Origin: UJ101 sp047975265
Lineage (GTDB): Bacteria > Bacteroidota > Bacteroidia > Flavobacteriales > UJ101
DNA length: 24,213 bases
Direction of reading: 5' to 3'
Assembly: GCA_047975265.1 (NCBI GenBank)
Contig: JBKEDE010000074.1
Coordinates: 1-24,213 of the forward strand
The position numbers and the translations under genes are program-made. Numbering within the stretch: the first letter of the stretch is position 1; each line of letters starts with the position of its first letter. Below are positions 1 to 6,682 of the stretch, piece after piece. The notes under the pieces are model-generated. The model worked only from the letters and a program-made list of their open reading frames with translations. It was not told the origin of the DNA and searched no databases.

Positions 1-746
1 AATTTACTCTTTCTATTATGCTGATAGTAAGCGTTGGTGTAATAGCCCAAGTTGGAATTACGAATTCCTCTAACAACACTAATTTTCCTGAAAGTTCTGC
101 TATTCTCGAATTAAAAAGCGACAACAAAGGATTACTATTCCCGAGGGTTAATCTGCAAAGCGATACGGATGTAGCCACAGTGCTTAATCCCGCTCAAGGT
201 TTATGCATTTACAACGTGGACGATGCTACGGATACCCAAGCCCAAAAAATGGGGAGCGATATTTTTTGTTGGAACGGCACTTCTTGGAGAAGGGTGCGGG
301 ATGCCGAAACCTATTCTTATGAAAGACTTTTGAATGGGAATGACTATACGTTGGATGCTTCCAATTTAAAAGCACTTTACGGCATTGAAAAAACAGTATC
401 CGTTACGCTTCCTACCGGAATAGTACCTGATGGTACGCGTGTGCAGTTTTATATGTTGGGTGGAGGAAACTCGCAGTTTACGGTTCATAACGCTGTAACA
501 AGTATGTACGGAAATGGATCAGGACAGATCCCTCTCCCCAAGTTTACTTCTTCGCCTTCCCCTAATACATTACTGTTTGAATCTTCAGTTTTTTTATGGA
601 ATCATCCCTACCCACAGAACCAAACGAACGGAAAATTAGAAAAAAATGCCAACCGGTATATGATATTGACTTTTTATTATTTTACCGATAATACCGTTCC
701 GACCAATAGCGGTTGGTATTTCAGCAACAGTGGAATAATCCAATAA
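1..746 (+). CDS. Secreted QVGIGT-type surface protein, A-type paralogue 1 (5' end outside the window)
   Basis: I recognise the family but know no function. The first in-window ATG is at 18, but the frame is open to base 1 (aa|TTT ACT CTT TCT ATT). Comparison with the next two genes, which start MKKY, suggests the true start lies only a few bases upstream of the window. The signal peptide ends IAQ, followed by QVGIT, a variant of the family's QVGIGT. Then come the stalk motifs GLLFPRVNL, GLCIYN and DIFCWNG, ending near residue 90 of the visible part. The C-terminal part (DGTRVQFY, LTFYYF, GWYF) is probably a beta domain and resembles paralogue 3 at 1689-2354. The next gene starts 32 bases downstream, so these are likely one operon. 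Known: such N-terminal modules are widespread in Flavobacteriia secreted proteins and resemble the GIGT modules of phage tail fibres. Inference: a surface or extracellular protein that oligomerises. Confidence 0.75.
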   Translation, partial: FTLSIMLIVSVGVIAQVGITNSSNNTNFPESSAILELKSDNKGLLFPRVNLQSDTDVATVLNPAQGLCIYNVDDATDTQAQKMGSDIFCWNGTSWRRVRDAETYSYERLLNGNDYTLDASNLKALYGIEKTVSVTLPTGIVPDGTRVQFYMLGGGNSQFTVHNAVTSMYGNGSGQIPLPKFTSSPSPNTLLFESSVFLWNHPYPQNQTNGKLEKNANRYMILTFYYFTDNTVPTNSGWYFSNSGIIQ

Positions 747-778
747 CCTTAATTTTTAATAAAAAATCCATTTAAAAT

Positions 779-1669
779 ATGAAAAAATATAGTCTATTAC
801 TAATGCTGGCGGTAAGCATCAGCATAGTGGCACAGGTGGGAATCGGAACGACCACTCCTGATAATTCTGCCATACTTGAATTGAAAAGTACTGATAAAGG
901 CTTGATATTCCCCAGAGTACCTTTGACAAGTACTACGGATGACCTTACAGTACCCAACCCCGTTCCGGGATTATGTGTTTACAACACGACCATTAACAAT
1001 TCCATCAGTCCTAATTTGGAGAAAGATGTGTATTGCTGGGATGGGCGTCAGTGGAAAAAATCATTGGATGCCTCAGGAAGTATGCCTATGGTAACTTTAG
1101 ATCGATGGATCGATCAATCGCCTCATGGAGCATATGGTAACAACGATTGTACCTCAAGATCTTCTTGGAATTCTTGGGGTGGCGTTTTTAATGGTGTAGA
1201 CGGAGAAAGATGTTTGCAATATGCTTATGAGGGTAGTGAGTTAAAATCGCATTTTTTTATTATAACTCCCGGAAAAAACGGGAGCAGTATTTCAAATTCT
1301 GCGGTTGTTAGAATGCCTGATCTTTCGACGGGGGCTTATAATATTCCTGAAGGTACCATGGTACGCTTTATAATATGGGGTGGACTAAAATATGTTTTCT
1401 TCTGGAATGTTAATACCCAATTATTTAATGTGAATGCAGACAGTGGTCATGGCTGGAGTATTAGAGACAGGGTTAAGTTTCCTACAAATACTGCACGACC
1501 CGCGGGAAATAATACAGGCTGGAGTACTGAAACATACCGGGGAATACTTCGGTTTCAGTTTGATAATGATGAGTACGATAACAATGATGGAGCCACAACA
1601 CCGCATGCTTTTAAAGTAATTACATTTTTTGCTTATGGAGGTACATGGCTTGTTAATTATGATTTATAA
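779..1669 (+). CDS. Secreted QVGIGT-type surface protein, A-type paralogue 2
   Basis: 296 residues. The signal peptide (MKKYSLLLMLAVSISIVA) is followed by QVGIGTTTPDNSAILELKS, the family's N-terminal module. The stalk motifs GLIFPRVPL, NPVPGLCVYN and DVYCWDGRQW end near residue 100. The following domain is longer than in its neighbours and carries extra cysteines (NDC, ERC) in an Asn/Gly/Ser/Trp-rich stretch. It then returns to the A-type pattern (EGTMVRFIIWG, ITFFAYGGTWL). The cysteines of GLCVYN and CWDG are conserved in all three A-type proteins and may form a disulfide in the oxidising periplasm. The gene sits 32 bases after paralogue 1 and 19 bases before paralogue 3, consistent with one transcript. 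Its first ~60 bases are almost identical to those of paralogue 3, pointing to recent duplication or gene conversion. No catalytic motif, lipobox or type IX secretion C-terminal domain was recognised. Function unknown. Confidence 0.85.
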   Translation: MKKYSLLLMLAVSISIVAQVGIGTTTPDNSAILELKSTDKGLIFPRVPLTSTTDDLTVPNPVPGLCVYNTTINNSISPNLEKDVYCWDGRQWKKSLDASGSMPMVTLDRWIDQSPHGAYGNNDCTSRSSWNSWGGVFNGVDGERCLQYAYEGSELKSHFFIITPGKNGSSISNSAVVRMPDLSTGAYNIPEGTMVRFIIWGGLKYVFFWNVNTQLFNVNADSGHGWSIRDRVKFPTNTARPAGNNTGWSTETYRGILRFQFDNDEYDNNDGATTPHAFKVITFFAYGGTWLVNYDL

Positions 1670-1688
1670 AAAATTAAATAAAAAAAAC

Positions 1689-2354
1689 ATGAAAAAATAT
1701 ATTCTTTTGCTAATGCTGGCGGTAAGCATCAGTATAGTGGCACAAGTAGGAATCGGGACTGCTACTCCTAATAGTTCTGCCATACTTGAGTTAAATACGA
1801 CCAATAAAGGCTTACTATTTCCCAGAACCAATTTACAAAGTGTTAATGACGGAGCCACAGTGCCTAATCTGGTACAAGGCTTGTGTGTTTACAATACAAA
1901 CCCTGATTTGGGGCTTGATGTTTTCTGTTGGAATGGGTCTATTTGGAACAATTTACAGGATTTTTTAATATCAGCATCCCGAATAGGTACCATTGCAAAA
2001 GGTGCAACGGTTACATTAGAAGCATCTTCCTTAAAGTCGATTTATACAATTGATAGTCGTGCTACTATTACGCTTCCTGCTTCAGCATCTCATGGTACAC
2101 AGGTGCAATTTTATATATGGGGAGACGATGTAACGGATGTTAGATTTAACAACGTTGTTACCGGTGTATATGGCTCTCAGGGTGTTCCAACCCCTCCGGG
2201 TGTTACTCGTGGTACAAATCAATTACATTTTACAGCCGGTAACAAATACAGTAAGTTTAGGTTACTCAGCTTCTATTATTTGGATGGTTCGGGGTTTGCC
2301 AAATTTCCACTCAAAGGTTGGTTTTATGATAATAACCATAACGAAGTGTTTTAA
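1689..2354 (+). CDS. Secreted QVGIGT-type surface protein, A-type paralogue 3
   Basis: 221 residues from ATG 1689. The frame opens upstream at 1629, but that start overlaps the previous gene and would bury the signal peptide, while MKKYILLLMLAVSISIVA from 1689 matches the preceding paralogue. After the cleavage region come QVGIGTATPNSSAILEL, GLLFPRTNL, GLCVYN and DVFCWNGSIW. The C-terminal half (TLEASSLKSIY, HGTQVQFYIWG, LLSFYYLDG, KGWFY) clearly parallels paralogue 1. It is the last gene of the A operon, with an intrinsic terminator 23 bases after the stop. Function unknown; inferred to be a secreted or surface-exposed beta-rich protein that works with its two upstream neighbours. Confidence 0.85.
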   Translation: MKKYILLLMLAVSISIVAQVGIGTATPNSSAILELNTTNKGLLFPRTNLQSVNDGATVPNLVQGLCVYNTNPDLGLDVFCWNGSIWNNLQDFLISASRIGTIAKGATVTLEASSLKSIYTIDSRATITLPASASHGTQVQFYIWGDDVTDVRFNNVVTGVYGSQGVPTPPGVTRGTNQLHFTAGNKYSKFRLLSFYYLDGSGFAKFPLKGWFYDNNHNEVF

Positions 2355-2376
2355 TAATAAGGTTTAAATATTATCT

Positions 2377-2419
2377 AAAAAGGTGGCATCTTAAATTATT
2401 AAGATTCTGCCTTTTTTTT
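2377..2419 (+). terminator. Intrinsic terminator of the A operon
   Basis: Arms 2377-2394 and 2399-2416 pair over 18 positions with two G-U pairs and one mismatch around a 4-base loop. The right arm runs into eight T (2412-2419). It lies 23 bases after the stop of A-type paralogue 3. Confidence 0.85.
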
Positions 2420-2724
2420 CTACGACCATTTGAAAAAAGAAAGAGCTTCGAGAGAGAGCGTTACGGCGTAATTTTCTTATTTCAAACTTGATTTTTTTTG
2501 GTTTGTTTTTTTATCAAGAAAAAAAGAAAATATAATGTCTTTTTCATATAGTAAAATTTTGATTCTCTCCTTTTTTAGTTCGTTAAAATTTGTATTCTTT
2601 TGCCTAATTTTCCTACGAACTAAATGTTCACTTTTGAAGGAGCTTGAAGCACTTAAATACCTCTAAAAGTTAGGTCGCTATAAAACCTGTAAAGTAATCA
2701 TATGATAAATAACTTTAGCAATAA
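2420..2724. other. AT-rich intergenic region with inverted repeat
   Basis: No convincing gene in either strand. It contains a 10-bp inverted repeat, TTTAGTTCGT (2574-2583) and ACGAACTAAA (2615-2624), with a 31-base spacer. It also holds the left copy of the 23-bp direct repeat (2539-2561) and a 6-bp CTTGAT/ATCAAG pair around a T-rich stretch near 2490-2520. Confidence 0.5.
2539..2561 (+). repeat. Left copy of 23-bp direct repeat flanking parDE
   Basis: Begins CTTTTTCATATAG and ends TAAAATTTTG. It is identical over all 23 bases to 3393-3415, and an A-rich stretch precedes both copies. The toxin-antitoxin operon lies between them. Inferred to be either a footprint of insertion or a recombination junction. 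Confidence 0.8.
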
Positions 2725-2756
2725 TTTGGAATTGATTCGATTCCGGTGTACTTTTA
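2725..2756 (+). promoter_or_regulatory. parDE promoter (Bacteroidota type)
   Basis: TTTG at 2725-2728 is separated by 20 bases from TACTTTTA at 2749-2756, a 7 of 8 match to the TAnnTTTG -7 box. The parD start follows 18 bases later. The spacing fits the TTTG-N19-21-TAnnTTTG rule of Bacteroidota sigma-ABfr promoters. Confidence 0.6.
2728..2744. promoter_or_regulatory. Candidate ParD operator palindrome
   Basis: GGAATTGATTCGATTCC pairs 7 of 8 positions around a central T (2736). It fills the spacer between the -33 and -7 boxes of the parDE promoter, where an autorepressor would be expected to bind. ParD-family antitoxins are ribbon-helix-helix proteins that bind short palindromes in their own promoters. 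Confidence 0.5.
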
Positions 2757-2774
2757 CATCAAAAATATAAAGCT

Positions 2775-3014
2775 ATGGCAAGACAAAGTATATCATTTAC
2801 AAAGCCGAACGATGAATGGTTAAAGAATCAAATTGATAATAAAGAATATTCTAGCAAAAGTGAATTGATTAACGACTTGATTAGACAAGCTCGAAAACAG
2901 CAAATTCAAGTTGACTGGATTCGTGCCAAGCTGGAAGAAGCAGAAATCAGTGGGTTTACAAAAAACAGCAAAGAAGAAATTTTAGCACAATCAAAATCGT
3001 TGTTTAATGATTAA
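2775..3014 (+). CDS. parD: ParD-family antitoxin (ribbon-helix-helix)
   Basis: 79 residues. The N-terminal segment RQSISFTKPNDEWLKNQI followed by SSKSELINDLIRQAR has the strand-helix-helix pattern of ParD/CopG antitoxins; the strand should bind DNA and the helices dimerise. The C-terminal half (KLEEAEISGF, EEILAQSK) is the usual flexible part that wraps the toxin. It overlaps the toxin gene by 8 bases, as is typical for antitoxin-toxin pairs, and has its own promoter and palindrome upstream. Expected to neutralise the ParE toxin and repress the operon. The pair sits alone between two unrelated paralogue arrays, which suggests acquisition as a module. Confidence 0.85.
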   Translation: MARQSISFTKPNDEWLKNQIDNKEYSSKSELINDLIRQARKQQIQVDWIRAKLEEAEISGFTKNSKEEILAQSKSLFND

Positions 3015-3294
3015 ATACCGATTAAGCAACGAAGCCAAAAACGACTTAATTCGGATTCATCATTATGGGATTGAAAAATTTGGAGAGATTCAAGCGGACA
3101 AATATTTTGATTCCTTTTTTGAATATTTTGACATTATTGCTCAACGACCTTTTTCATTTGAGTCTGTTGATTACATAAAGAAAGGATACAGACGTTGTGT
3201 TTGTGGAGTTGACAGTATTTATTACAAAATAAATAATAACATGGTGGAGATAATGGCAATTGTCGGAAGACAAGATTTGAACCAAAAACTATAA
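3007..3294 (+). CDS. parE: ParE/RelE-family toxin
   Basis: 95 residues starting with YRLSNEAKNDLIRIHHYGI, the first strand and helix of the RelE/ParE fold. The family pattern IIAQRPFSFE, GYRRCVCGVDSIYYKI and VEIMAIVGRQDL follows, with the closing IVGRQD resembling the IIHGRQD end of ParE proteins. That ending favours ParE (gyrase poison) over RelE (ribosome-dependent RNase), but the target cannot be proved from sequence. Translation is probably coupled to parD through the overlap at 3007-3014. It looks full length and intact. Confidence 0.82.
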   Translation: MIKYRLSNEAKNDLIRIHHYGIEKFGEIQADKYFDSFFEYFDIIAQRPFSFESVDYIKKGYRRCVCGVDSIYYKINNNMVEIMAIVGRQDLNQKL

Positions 3295-3654
3295 ACGAAA
3301 CCAATAAAAAACACGTGTTTCAAAATTAAAAACAAACACATATCTTTCTTAGAAAAGAGGTCATAGAGATTTCAAAAGAAAAAGAACAAAGCCTTTTTCA
3401 TATAGTAAAATTTTGGTCAAATACACGTTTATCAATAAAAAAGCATAAATTATTCTCTTTATTATATTATTTTTCATATATTTGAAGAAATTTTGATATC
3501 AAATACATAAAAATCAATTTTTTTTAACTTTCTCATCTGAAAGTTGTTTTCTATCTGTTATATATTTTGCATTATCTCAACATTAAACGTAAATCGGTTT
3601 TTTTTATGAGTTGAGAGGTAGTGTTGTATTTATTAAATAAAAAAATGAAGTGAA
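3295..3654. other. AT-rich intergenic region and likely long leader of the B operon
   Basis: No gene found. It holds the right copy of the direct repeat (3393-3415), two perfect 12-bp palindromes (AAACACGTGTTT 3309-3320; TTTGATATCAAA 3492-3503), and a 7-bp hairpin AACTTTC/GAAAGTT (3526-3532, 3539-3545). A perfect -7 box TATATTTG lies at 3477-3484. If that box is used, B1 has a leader of about 165 bases. A second weaker box TAGTGTTG lies at 3619-3626. Confidence 0.4.
3393..3415 (+). repeat. Right copy of 23-bp direct repeat flanking parDE
   Basis: Identical to 2539-2561, starting 854 bases after the left copy and 98 bases after the parE stop. The flanking bases differ after the final G, so the identity ends sharply there. 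Confidence 0.8.
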
Positions 3655-4344
3655 ATGAAAAAAAAAATATTTTTTTGTATAATACATCTGTTATGTATTC
3701 ATACGACCGCACAGGTAGGAATAGGAACGAGTAATCCTAATCCAAAGAGCTTACTGGACATTCAGTCCAAACAAACCGGACTTTTAGTTCCGAGAATGAC
3801 CACAACAGAACGAAACGCCCTTACATTAAATACCATGCATGAAGGCATGATGGTCTATGATACGGAAGTAAAAGATTTTTTTTATGTAAAAAATAGTTTA
3901 TGGGAAACGATTAATACAGATGTCGTTCCCAGTTTTTATATCCATACAGCGTTTTTTAATCGTAAAGTAGCTGAGGATAATAACAGTGGAACGTCCATAG
4001 GGACGAGTTGGTTTACGTTCTTGGATAAAACCTATACACCTAAAAGTAGTGTAGCAACAAACACCATTTTTTTTGAATGTTCATCTTCTTTAGAAACCGT
4101 TGGAGGAAAGGCTTATGTTGAGGTTCAATTTGTGATAAACAATAAGGTTATTAGAACGTTTAAATACGGAGGAGCTTCCGGCTCAAGTGAGGATCAAGGC
4201 TCTATCAATTTATTGGTTCCTTATAACAATCAGGATAACAGTACCTCTTTAAATTTTCAAGTAAAATTTAAGAGAACCTATGGAGCAGCAAAAGTAAACA
4301 GGGTAGATTGTATCGTATATGAAAGAGTTAATCTACAAAATTAA
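3655..4344 (+). CDS. Secreted QVGIGT-type protein B1 (first gene of cassette B)
   Basis: 229 residues. A signal peptide (MKKKIFFCIIHLLCIHTTA) precedes QVGIGTSNPNPKSLLDIQS and the conserved stalk GLLVPRMTTTERNAL, GMMVYDTEVKDFFYV. From about residue 90 there is a likely beta-sandwich domain (SFYIHTAFF, TIFFECSSSLE, VEVQFVINN, SINLLVPYNN, VNRVDCIVYERV). The mature chain has only two cysteines, Cys142 and Cys219, both at positions kept in the other B proteins. The start codon is followed by ten consecutive A (3658-3667), a possible slippage tract. The stop is 5 bases before B2, so translation is likely coupled. The partner copy is B1' at 5983-6669. Function unknown; inferred to be secreted and to act together with B2 and B3. 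Confidence 0.85.
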   Translation: MKKKIFFCIIHLLCIHTTAQVGIGTSNPNPKSLLDIQSKQTGLLVPRMTTTERNALTLNTMHEGMMVYDTEVKDFFYVKNSLWETINTDVVPSFYIHTAFFNRKVAEDNNSGTSIGTSWFTFLDKTYTPKSSVATNTIFFECSSSLETVGGKAYVEVQFVINNKVIRTFKYGGASGSSEDQGSINLLVPYNNQDNSTSLNFQVKFKRTYGAAKVNRVDCIVYERVNLQN

Positions 4345-4349
4345 GAAAA

Positions 4350-5036
4350 ATGAAAAGAAAAATATTGTATATAATGATGATCATTGTCCTTCCATTTCCT
4401 TACTTTTCTCAAGTAGGAATTGGAACTTCGGATCCTAAAAGCGTATTAGACGTTCAAAGTACCTCATCCGGTGTTTTAATACCGAGAATGACAACGGTTC
4501 AACGTGAAGCGATTAAACCCGGTGTATCTGAAAACGGACTACTGGTTTATGATACGGATTTACAAATTTTTATGGTTTATAAAAAAAATAGGGAGAAATG
4601 GGCTTATGTAGATACGGATTCTGCCGGATTGTTAAACCTAACCCCTCTTTCCAGCACAGAACCTTATACATTAACTACTACCTATCAAAATATGGGAGAA
4701 GTTGAAATTGATCCTATTGCCGAACATGGTGAAATGCTGGCACAATGCAATATTCAAAATAATTTATCTCATAATGGTTCAATAGAAACGGTGTCTTCTA
4801 AGTTTAGATATGTAATAGACGGTGTAAACGATGTAGAAGTTCTTAACGGAAGTGTAAATGATTCTGATTCAAATGATTACAGAGTTGTTGTAAAAACGGC
4901 TATCATTCCTATACACAATACAAGCAATACAATTCGCATACGATTGGAGGGAAAGAAAACAAAAAATGTAGGAACGGTTACCATACCGTTCTTTGATTGT
5001 TTAATTATGGAAAAAATACCCAATATTTTAAATTAA
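4350..5036 (+). CDS. Secreted QVGIGT-type protein B2 (second gene of cassette B)
   Basis: 228 residues. A signal peptide of about 20 residues ends YFS before QVGIGTSDPKSVLDVQS. Stalk motifs GVLIPRMTTVQREAI and GLLVYDTDLQIFMVY follow. The C-terminal domain (NLTPLSSTEPYTL, MLAQCNIQNNL, FRYVIDGVND, IIPIHNTSNTIRIRLEG, PFFDCLIMEKI) is predicted beta-rich with only two cysteines, Cys133 and Cys217, aligned with those of B1 and B3. It is 5 bases after B1 and 7 bases before B3. The sister copy B2' (6683-7364) is frameshifted, so this is the only intact B2 here. No enzymatic motif was recognised. Function unknown. Confidence 0.85.
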   Translation: MKRKILYIMMIIVLPFPYFSQVGIGTSDPKSVLDVQSTSSGVLIPRMTTVQREAIKPGVSENGLLVYDTDLQIFMVYKKNREKWAYVDTDSAGLLNLTPLSSTEPYTLTTTYQNMGEVEIDPIAEHGEMLAQCNIQNNLSHNGSIETVSSKFRYVIDGVNDVEVLNGSVNDSDSNDYRVVVKTAIIPIHNTSNTIRIRLEGKKTKNVGTVTIPFFDCLIMEKIPNILN

Positions 5037-5043
5037 AAACAGT

Positions 5044-5748
5044 ATGAAATATTTATATAAAAATGTATTTGTTATTCACGGATTGTTTCTATCAGTGATT
5101 ACTTTTTCACAAGTTGGAATCGGCACTCATTCTCCGAAAAGTGTTCTTGAAATTAAAAGTGACTCGCTTGGCATATTACTCCCCAGAGTTACTACCACAG
5201 AAAAAAATGCAATGATTCAATCCGATGAAGTTCATTCCCAATTGGTTTACGATACAACTCAGGAACAATTTTACTATTACGATAAAACAGATGGATGGAA
5301 AACGTTAGACACGGATGTACGACCGGCGGAAGGAACAAAAAACAACCCGGTGTTTATTTCAAGAAGTAGCGATGTTATATTGACTGCTACCGGAAAAACT
5401 GAAAATTATATAGACTATAACTATACAAAATTTTATAATAACTCCAATTTTATGATTACATGTAATACCAACTATATTTTGAAAAAAACGACTTCTTCCA
5501 ATACAGGTCTGAGTATTTATCTTTTGTTTGATGATACAGAACAAAATAGGGTAGATTCAGGGAATATCAGTTCGAGTAAAAAAAGTCAAAATAACAGCGA
5601 ATCCGTAACCTCTTTAATAGAAAATATTTCACCAAAGGGAACGGTGATCAATATAAAGTTACGATATAGAACTGCAGGTAATAATGGTTTTAAATTAACG
5701 ATAGACAATGCTTTTTGTAAAATAATTGAAGTGGAAAACTCCCAATAG
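5044..5748 (+). CDS. Secreted QVGIGT-type protein B3 (third gene of cassette B)
   Basis: 234 residues. The signal peptide (VFVIHGLFLSVITFS) leads into QVGIGTHSPKSVLEIKSDS, then GILLPRVTTTEKNAM, SQLVYDTTQEQFYYYD and DGWKTLD. The C-terminal domain carries YIDYNYTKF, MITCNTNYIL, SSNTGLSIYLLFDD and the ending NAFCKIIEVEN. Cys140 and Cys225 are the only cysteines and correspond to those in B1 and B2. The last gene of the cassette is followed by an intrinsic terminator at 5794-5839. A 49-bp block covering the signal-peptide region (5072-5120) is identical to B3', far more conserved than most of the rest. Function unknown. Confidence 0.85.
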   Translation: MKYLYKNVFVIHGLFLSVITFSQVGIGTHSPKSVLEIKSDSLGILLPRVTTTEKNAMIQSDEVHSQLVYDTTQEQFYYYDKTDGWKTLDTDVRPAEGTKNNPVFISRSSDVILTATGKTENYIDYNYTKFYNNSNFMITCNTNYILKKTTSSNTGLSIYLLFDDTEQNRVDSGNISSSKKSQNNSESVTSLIENISPKGTVINIKLRYRTAGNNGFKLTIDNAFCKIIEVENSQ

Positions 5749-5793
5749 AAGACTTCAATTATAAAGCATTTATAGTCCGTGCTGAAAATGCAC

Positions 5794-5839
5794 AACACAG
5801 GTATTATGCACTTTAGCGAGTATATTGCCTGTGTTTTTT
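5794..5839 (+). terminator. Intrinsic terminator after cassette B
   Basis: AACACAGG (5794-5801) pairs with CCTGTGTT (5828-5835), followed by T to 5839. The loop is 26 bases and could hold a smaller hairpin. It lies 46 bases after the B3 stop. Confidence 0.65.
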
Positions 5840-5947
5840 ATGTTTTTATTTTTTAAAGTTATTGAAAGTCAAACAAAAACATTTTAACAGAAAGTCAAGA
5901 AAAAGGCAGAAGGTCGAAATACTCAAAAAGAACGGGGTTTTGACAAC

Positions 5948-5955
5948 TACTTTTG
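5948..5955 (+). promoter_or_regulatory. -7 box upstream of cassette B'
   Basis: TACTTTTG matches TAnnTTTG exactly, 27 bases before the B1' ATG. No good TTTG -33 box is seen at the normal distance. If used, transcription starts after 5955, so an in-frame TTG at 5953 cannot be the start codon. Confidence 0.5.
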
Positions 5956-5982
5956 CAAAAGAGATTAGAAAAAATAGATGAA

Positions 5983-6669
5983 ATGAAAAAATTACTTTTT
6001 TCTGTCATGTTGATGGGTAGTACCGGCATGATAGCACAAGTAGGAATCGGGACCAATCAGCCCAATTCCAAAAGTTTATTGGATATTCAGTCCAAACAAA
6101 CCGGGTTATTAATTCCAAGAATGAAAACGGTGGAACGAAATGCCATTGCATTAAAAACAGAACATGAAGGTATGTTGGTTTACGATACCGATTTAAACGG
6201 GTTTTATTATGTAAAAAACAATCGTTGGACAATGGTTAATACAGATTCCATTCCTTCTTTTTACATTAATACAGGGTTTTTTAAACATCAAGAAGGGGAT
6301 AACAATAATGCCGGTGTTCTTATCCCAAGTACAGAATGGCTCTCTTTCTTAACAGGGACCTATACTCCTAAAAGCAATACAGCAACAGGAACTATTTTTT
6401 TTGAATGTTCTTCTTCTTTGGAAACGTATGGTAGCGGATCATTGGTTGATGTGGAATTTGTGATAAACAATACGACTATTAGAGCTTTTAAGTACGGAGG
6501 AGCATCCTCCACCAGTGAAGACCAAGGCTCTATTAATTTATTGGTTCCTTTTAATAATCCGAGTAGCAACACATCTTTAAATTTTGAAATTAAATTAAAA
6601 AGATCAACCGGAACCCGAGCAAAAGTAAATAGAGTAGATTGTACGGTATACGAGAAAGTTAATATTTAA
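5983..6669 (+). CDS. Secreted QVGIGT-type protein B1' (duplicate of B1)
   Basis: 228 residues from ATG 5983. An upstream in-frame TTG (5953) was rejected because it overlaps the -7 box and would add ten residues before a normal signal peptide (MKKLLFSVMLMGSTGMIA). The mature protein starts QVGIGTNQPNSKSLLDIQS. It follows B1 closely through SKQTGLLIPRMKTVERNA, GMLVYDTD, TIFFECSSSLET, FKYGGASS, SINLLVPFNN and VNRVDCTVYEKV. Cys142 and Cys220 match the B1 pair. By eye roughly two thirds of residues are shared with B1; the differences concentrate in the signal peptide and around residues 90-130. The stop is 13 bases before B2'. Function unknown. Confidence 0.85.
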   Translation: MKKLLFSVMLMGSTGMIAQVGIGTNQPNSKSLLDIQSKQTGLLIPRMKTVERNAIALKTEHEGMLVYDTDLNGFYYVKNNRWTMVNTDSIPSFYINTGFFKHQEGDNNNAGVLIPSTEWLSFLTGTYTPKSNTATGTIFFECSSSLETYGSGSLVDVEFVINNTTIRAFKYGGASSTSEDQGSINLLVPFNNPSSNTSLNFEIKLKRSTGTRAKVNRVDCTVYEKVNI

Positions 6670-6682
6670 AAACAACCCCACT

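Noticed and set aside
772..957. Minus-strand open frame of 61 codons inside A2, with a similar one at 1664-1858 inside A3
   Set aside because: They mirror each other only because the sense genes are paralogues; both lie antisense to the conserved signal peptide region and show no independent features.
1434..1619. Plus-strand 61-codon frame within A2
   Set aside because: Entirely inside the intact A2 gene in another frame, with no recognisable domain.
1629..1688. Upstream start for A3
   Set aside because: It would overlap the end of A2 and displace the signal peptide; ATG 1689 matches the A2 N-terminus.
3309..3320. Perfect 12-bp palindrome AAACACGTGTTT after parE as a terminator
   Set aside because: There is no loop and no T-run worth the name; noted only as part of the gap.
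5953..5985. TTG start for B1' adding ten residues
   Set aside because: The TTG lies inside the -7 box and the added residues would precede a normal signal peptide; ATG 5983 matches B1.
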